In this document: positions 63,875 through 64,000 of the stretch, piece by piece
How the letters are laid out: each line of letters begins with the position of its first letter
Position numbering within the stretch: the stretch's first letter is position 1
Origin: Mycobacterium simiae
Lineage (GTDB): Bacteria > Actinomycetota > Actinomycetes > Mycobacteriales > Mycobacteriaceae
Direction: 5' to 3'
Assembly (NCBI RefSeq): GCF_010727605.1
Contig: NZ_AP022568.1
Coordinates: 1,612,001 to 1,676,000, forward strand
Length of the DNA: 64,000 bases
Position numbers and translations under genes: made by a program
Notes under the pieces: model-generated
Databases searched by the model: none
What the model saw: only the letters and a program-made list of their open reading frames with translations
Told to the model about the DNA's origin: nothing

Positions 63875-64000
63875 TTACAGCGAGCGTTCCAGCAGAACCT
63901 CGCCGCTGTCGGCCGCCACCACCTGCACGGCAGCGATCTGCTCGAGTGGTGTCGAAATGCTCGCGGCGGGCATCGCGGTATGGCCGGGTTCGGCCACCCA
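63875..64000 (-). CDS. Unidentified protein, C-terminal 41 residues only
   Basis: An open frame enters at base 64000 and ends with TAA at 63875-63877: WVAEPGHTAMPAASISTPLE then QIAAVQVVAADSGEVLLERS and L. The codon use is normal for the window and the frame runs in the same direction as the ThDP cluster, so it may be that cluster's preceding gene. The fragment is too short to assign a family. Confidence 0.55.
   Translation of the reverse strand, partial: WVAEPGHTAMPAASISTPLEQIAAVQVVAADSGEVLLERSL

Overview
The window is high-GC actinobacterial DNA from a Mycobacterium. Long blocks run in the order known from the Mycobacterium tuberculosis Rv3421c-Rv3465 interval: tsaB-tsaE-alr, gadB, nnr, glmS, glmM, rpsI-rplM, the ESX-4 locus, two cutinases, truA-rplQ-rpoA-rpsD-rpsK-rpsM-rpmJ-infA, and rmlB-rmlC. 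Extra genes absent from that reference order (a hydrolase between tsaE and alr, an S9 peptidase, a rhomboid-like protein, two DUF4436 proteins, a third cutinase, an NCS1 permease, a redox two-component pair, an acyltransferase array) point to a non-tuberculous species. No tRNA, rRNA, insertion sequence or CRISPR array was found.

Layout. 1-6188 (minus): tRNA t6A genes, a hydrolase, alanine racemase, glutamate decarboxylase and NAD(P)HX repair. 6310-13725: a methyltransferase, an S9 peptidase, a rhomboid-like protein, tandem DUF4436 proteins translationally linked to glmS. 13909-18321: small membrane, hydrolase-like, NTF2-like and F420-type genes, then Rv3439c/Rv3440c-like genes. 18369-20833: glmM and rpsI-rplM. 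21074-30942: complete ESX-4 locus. 31047-33362: three tandem cutinases, each with a leaderless-type promoter. 33439-39757: NCS1 permease with a Cys-rich tail, truA and the rpoA ribosomal operon. 40017-43230: a response regulator fused to a thioredoxin-reductase-like flavoprotein, beside a histidine kinase with a cyclic-nucleotide-binding-like domain. 43289-46688: two F420-type oxidoreductases and rmlBC (dTDP-rhamnose). 46742-50624: one internally deleted and three intact acyltransferase-3 genes. 50578-53610 (minus): ECF sigma factor, Tat-anchored Rieske protein, cupredoxin lipoprotein, Tat metallophosphoesterase and a small membrane protein, with overlapping ends. 53656-58804: a flavin monooxygenase-like gene, then the valine/isobutyrate operon mmsA-acyl-CoA dehydrogenase-mmsB. 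58815-64000 (minus): a MarR regulator and an uncharacterised cluster (ThDP enzyme, SRPBCC protein, KAS III-like enzyme, PLP aminotransferase, and the 3' end of another gene).

The best candidates for undescribed biology are the sigma-Rieske-cupredoxin operon, which has the layout of an envelope redox or metal sensing system; the ThDP/SRPBCC/KAS III/aminotransferase cluster, which looks like a small biosynthetic pathway; and the kinase plus regulator-flavoprotein pair. Comparisons with M. tuberculosis proteins come from memory; no database search was possible.
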